The notes under the pieces are model-generated. The model saw nothing but the letters and a program-made list of their open reading frames with translations, ran no database searches and was not told the DNA's origin. A DNA stretch of 64,000 bases, taken from the NCBI GenBank assembly GCA_040385645.1, contig JAZKGZ010000003.1, positions 124,001 through 188,000 of the forward strand, written 5' to 3'. Shown here one piece after another: positions 61,217 to 64,000 of this stretch (position 1 is its first letter; each line of letters begins with the position of its first letter). The stretch comes from JANXSS01 sp040385645. GTDB taxonomy: Bacteria; Pseudomonadota; Gammaproteobacteria; Burkholderiales; Burkholderiaceae_D. A program made the position numbers and the translations under genes.

Positions 61217-61314
61217 GAGGCGAGCCGATAGTGGAAGTAAATGGGAATTGTACCAAGCACTTGTGGCGGTACACCTGCGCATACCCTTGCACGATGGCGT
61301 AGGCCAAACTACCG

Positions 61315-62628
61315 TTAGCCGCCTTCGGCAACCTTGCGTGCTGCGGCGTCGAGGTCTCGCAGGTGCGCGAGTTTTTCAGCAATTTTTTGTTCCAGGCCAC
61401 GTAGCACTGGCTGATACCAGCCTGGCAACGCCATGCCGTCCGGCAGATAGCGTTCATCGGCGGCATAAGCCTCCGGTTCGTCGTGGGCATAGCGATACAG
61501 CTTGCCGTGACCGAGTTCTTTCATTAATTTCGTTGGAGCGTTGCGCAAATGTTCGGGTACCGGACGGGATTGATCCTTGGCGATGAAAGCCCGGGCAGCG
61601 TTATAGGCGTTGTAGACCGCATTCGATTTAGCTGCGCAGGCCAGATAAATTACCGCTTGAGCCAGCGCCAGTTCGCCTTCCGGCGAACCCAGCCGCTCGT
61701 AGGCTTGCGCTGCGTCCAGCGAAAGTTGCAATGCGCGCGGGTCGGCCAGGCCGATATCTTCGCTGGCCATGCGTACCAAGCGGCGGGCAAGGTAGCGCGG
61801 GTCGGCACCGCCGTCGAGCATGCGTACGAACCAATACAACGCCGCATCCGGATTGGAGCCTCTCACCGACTTATGCAAAGCGGAAATCTGGTCGTAGAAC
61901 GCATCGCCGCCTTTATCGAAACGGCGCACCGCATCGCCTAGACACATGACCAGCAGTGCAGCGTCGATTTGCGTTACCTGCCGTGCCTGTGCCGCCTGAA
62001 AAACAATTTCAAGATTATTTAGAAGCTTGCGCCCGTCGCCGTCGGCGCTGGCAATCAATGTCGTGCGCGCATCATCGTCGAAGCCCAGGCCACCAAGCTC
62101 GGTCTGGCAAGCACGTTCCAGTAGGAGCCCGAGCTCGTTTTCATTCAAAGACTTCAGCACATGTACAGACGCACGGGACAATAATGCACCATTGACTTCG
62201 AAAGACGGGTTTTCAGTGGTGGCGCCGATAAAGGTGAACAACCCGCTTTCCACATGCGGCAAAAAAGCGTCCTGCTGGTTTTTGTTGAAGCGATGAACCT
62301 CATCGACGAATAAAATAGTACGTCGCTGGCGTGAGGCTTGCATCAATTGAGCACGCTCGACCGCCTCCCGGATATCTTTTACACCTGACAGTACCGCAGA
62401 GAGCGCAACGAAATCCGCTTCGAAGCCTTCGGCCATCAAACGCGCGAGCGTGGTCTTGCCTACGCCTGGCGGCCCCCACAGGATCATCGAATGTGGCACG
62501 CCGGAATCGAAGGCGACTCGAAGTGGCTTGCCCGGCCCGAGCAGATGCTGCTGCCCGATCACCTCTTGGAGCGTGCGTGGGCGCATCCGTTCGGCCAGCG
62601 GTGCGGCACTCGATACGCCGCCAATCAT
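61315..62628 (-). CDS. rarA: Replication-associated recombination protein A (AAA ATPase)
   Basis: The 437-residue RarA/MgsA protein is related to clamp-loader ATPases and acts at stalled replication forks. LAERMRPRTLQEVIGQQHLL is the N-terminal signature, Walker A is WGPPGVGKTTL (about 51-61), Walker B-like FVDEVHRFNKNQQD follows, and sensor region GATTENPSFEV comes next. The C-terminal tetramerisation part contains KLYRYAHDEPEAY. The start overlaps the lolA stop by one base, so ftsK-lolA-rarA are probably coupled, as in E. coli. Confidence 0.96.
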   Translation of the reverse strand: MIGGVSSAAPLAERMRPRTLQEVIGQQHLLGPGKPLRVAFDSGVPHSMILWGPPGVGKTTLARLMAEGFEADFVALSAVLSGVKDIREAVERAQLMQASRQRRTILFVDEVHRFNKNQQDAFLPHVESGLFTFIGATTENPSFEVNGALLSRASVHVLKSLNENELGLLLERACQTELGGLGFDDDARTTLIASADGDGRKLLNNLEIVFQAAQARQVTQIDAALLVMCLGDAVRRFDKGGDAFYDQISALHKSVRGSNPDAALYWFVRMLDGGADPRYLARRLVRMASEDIGLADPRALQLSLDAAQAYERLGSPEGELALAQAVIYLACAAKSNAVYNAYNAARAFIAKDQSRPVPEHLRNAPTKLMKELGHGKLYRYAHDEPEAYAADERYLPDGMALPGWYQPVLRGLEQKIAEKLAHLRDLDAAARKVAEGG

Positions 62629-63275
62629 CAGTTGCTGAAAACGTCCGCGCCCTTGGGCGTCACGAACTTAAACTGGTTGCCAGCGAGTGGCGGATTTTTC
62701 TCGAAACGGGTGAAACGTAATAACGATACCTGCCCGAATGAATCTCGTAGCTCCATGGCTTCGGGCAAGCCATTACGCAGACCGATATTGATTTTTTCGA
62801 ATGTCGTATCTTTCGCAATCGGCGTCGCTTCCAACCATTCCAGCCCATCTTTCAAGCCCACTTCTTTTAGGGTGAAATTCTTTTTCAAATCATTGCTGCC
62901 AAACAGGATCGCCGCCGGAGAAGAACCGAGAGCGTCGCCCAGCTTGCGCACTGTGACCTGATTCAAATCTTTGTCGTAGATATAGAGCTTGTCGCCATCG
63001 GCCTGCAACAGTTGCTCGTAGGGTTTTTGATAGGTCCAGATAAATTGCCCTGGCCGTGCGAACACGAATGTGCCGGTCGACGGTGCGGATGTTTTTGTCG
63101 CGACGCTGTTGGCATCGGCCTTGACCAGCGTTTGCGAGAAATCGCCGCGCGCCGACCGCGTCGAGGCCACGAACGACTGAAACTGCTCGAGCGCGGCAGC
63201 GGCGGCGGCACGCGGCATTACCGCGCCAAACGAGAGCAGCGCAGCGGCAAACGTATAAGCAAACAATCGATTCAA
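62628..63275 (-). CDS. lolA: Outer-membrane lipoprotein carrier protein LolA (TTG start)
   Basis: The 215-residue periplasmic chaperone carries lipoproteins from LolCDE to LolB. There is a signal peptide (MNRLFAYTFAAALLSFG..., cleavage near AAAAA, about residue 27). The LolA core shows GDFSQTLV, GTFVFARPGQFIWTYQKPYEQLLQADG-type strands and VYDKDLNQVT-like sequence. No ATG fits; the TTG at 63275 has AAGGA six bases upstream. It lies between ftsK and rarA. Confidence 0.95.
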   Translation of the reverse strand: MNRLFAYTFAAALLSFGAVMPRAAAAAALEQFQSFVASTRSARGDFSQTLVKADANSVATKTSAPSTGTFVFARPGQFIWTYQKPYEQLLQADGDKLYIYDKDLNQVTVRKLGDALGSSPAAILFGSNDLKKNFTLKEVGLKDGLEWLEATPIAKDTTFEKINIGLRNGLPEAMELRDSFGQVSLLRFTRFEKNPPLAGNQFKFVTPKGADVFSN

Positions 63276-63352
63276 AATAAGTCCTTCAAAAATTCGCTGA
63301 TTCCAGCGTTCGAGCTTCACAGTCGATTCCAGCAGCAAGTTTCACCGGGCAA

Positions 63353-64000
63353 TCAATCGACACCTGCCCCGGCACCGGCCGGAACCAGTATCTCGCGGTT
63401 GCCGTTGGTCTGCATGCTCGATACCAGACCGCTCTGCTCCATCTGTTCAAGCAGCCGCGCCGCGCGGTTGTAGCCGATGCGCAAATGCCGCTGCACCAAA
63501 GAAATCGACGCCCGCCGATTTTTCAGCACCACAGCAACCGCTTGGTCATATAACGCATCTGCCTCACCGCCGGATGACGCATCGCCTGCAGGCACACCAT
63601 CGACACCCTCTTCCAACGTGCCGCCATCCAGAATACCTTCGATGTAATTCGGCTCGCCCTGTGCCTTGAGATGATCCACTACCCGGTGCACTTCTTCATC
63701 TGAAACGAATGCGCCGTGTACCCGCACCGGCAGGCCGGTACCGGGTGGCATGTACAGCATGTCTCCCATGCCGAGCAAGGCTTCGGCACCCATCTGATCG
63801 AGGATAGTGCGCGAATCGATCTTGCTGCTGACTTGAAATGCAATACGAGTCGGTATATTGGCTTTTATAAGTCCGGTAATCACATCCACCGATGGCCGTT
63901 GAGTAGCGAGAATCAAATGGATACCGGCGGCACGCGCTTTCTGCGCGATGCGGGCGATCAATTCTTCCACTTTCTTGCCCACCACCATCATCAAATCGGC
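63353..64000 (-). CDS. ftsK: DNA translocase FtsK, C-terminal part (5' end outside window)
   Basis: The frame is open to the right edge, so only about 215 C-terminal residues are present. The end of the RecA-like motor is visible (ADLMMVVGKKVEELIARI, ILATQRPSVDVITGLIKAN, and the DMLYMPPGTG segment), followed by a linker. The winged-helix gamma domain (VLKNRRASISLVQRHLRIGYNRAARLLEQME) recognises KOPS sequences and activates XerCD. Walker A and the membrane domain lie outside. It is the upstream neighbour of lolA, as in E. coli. Confidence 0.97.
   Translation of the reverse strand, partial: ADLMMVVGKKVEELIARIAQKARAAGIHLILATQRPSVDVITGLIKANIPTRIAFQVSSKIDSRTILDQMGAEALLGMGDMLYMPPGTGLPVRVHGAFVSDEEVHRVVDHLKAQGEPNYIEGILDGGTLEEGVDGVPAGDASSGGEADALYDQAVAVVLKNRRASISLVQRHLRIGYNRAARLLEQMEQSGLVSSMQTNGNREILVPAGAGAGVD

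Overview
The window is an ordinary chromosomal segment of a betaproteobacterium. Its gene orders (accD-folC-dedD-cvpA-purF; fimV-truA-trpF-trpB-trpA; leuC-leuD-leuB-asd; carA-carB-greA; rlmE-ftsH-folP-glmM; pstS-pstC-pstA-pstB-phoU-phoB-phoR; ppk-sixA; ftsK-lolA-rarA-serS) point to Burkholderiales. The moderate GC content and the whole layout fit Oxalobacteraceae of the Herminiimonas/Janthinobacterium type best; that family placement is an inference from synteny, not a measured result. No insertion sequence, prophage, integron or CRISPR array was seen.

Layout. 0-3 kb: tail of a JmjC/cupin oxygenase, an Ala-rich lipoprotein with a clear terminator, a LOG-family nucleotide phosphoribohydrolase and a PLP-dependent Cys/Met enzyme. 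3-8 kb (all minus strand): purF, cvpA, dedD, folC, accD. 8.3-10.3 kb: one plus-strand gene inserted between accD and trpA. 10.3-25 kb (minus): trpA, trpB, trpF, truA, fimV, asd, leuB, leuD, an entericidin-like lipoprotein, leuC, an MFS transporter, aroC, a CBS-pair protein. 25-32 kb: YihY membrane protein and a WrbA-like flavoprotein with overlapping divergent starts, DUF2069, an FAD-linked 2-hydroxyacid dehydrogenase, a small exported protein, lldD, tRNA-Arg, the Fe-S carrier mrp, tRNA-Pro. 32-43 kb: glmM, folP, ftsH, rlmE, yhbY, greA, carB, carA, a GlcG/HbpS protein. 43-55 kb: an unusual response regulator, an NlpC/P60 hydrolase, then the phosphate module phoR-phoB-phoU-pstBACS facing ppk-sixA across a region with two Pho boxes. 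55-60 kb: DUF445 and several small proteins around ppx. 60-64 kb: tRNA-Ser, serS, rarA, lolA and the C-terminal end of ftsK.

How the genes work together. The set covers Trp and Leu synthesis, chorismate, the aspartate branch, pyrimidine (carAB) and purine (purF) entry steps, folate (folC, folP), the malonyl-CoA carboxyltransferase, amino-sugar supply (glmM) and phosphate/polyphosphate homeostasis (PhoR-PhoB sensing, PstSCAB uptake, Ppk synthesis, Ppx hydrolysis).

The most unusual item is the 663-residue protein at 8344-10335. Its N-terminus matches the spacing of a eukaryotic F-box, and the rest is an array of about 27-residue LRV-like helical repeats. It interrupts the usual trpA-accD junction on the opposite strand. 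This architecture suggests a host-directed effector of the kind known from Ralstonia GALA proteins. Next to it, TrpA carries Glu instead of the catalytic Asp60.
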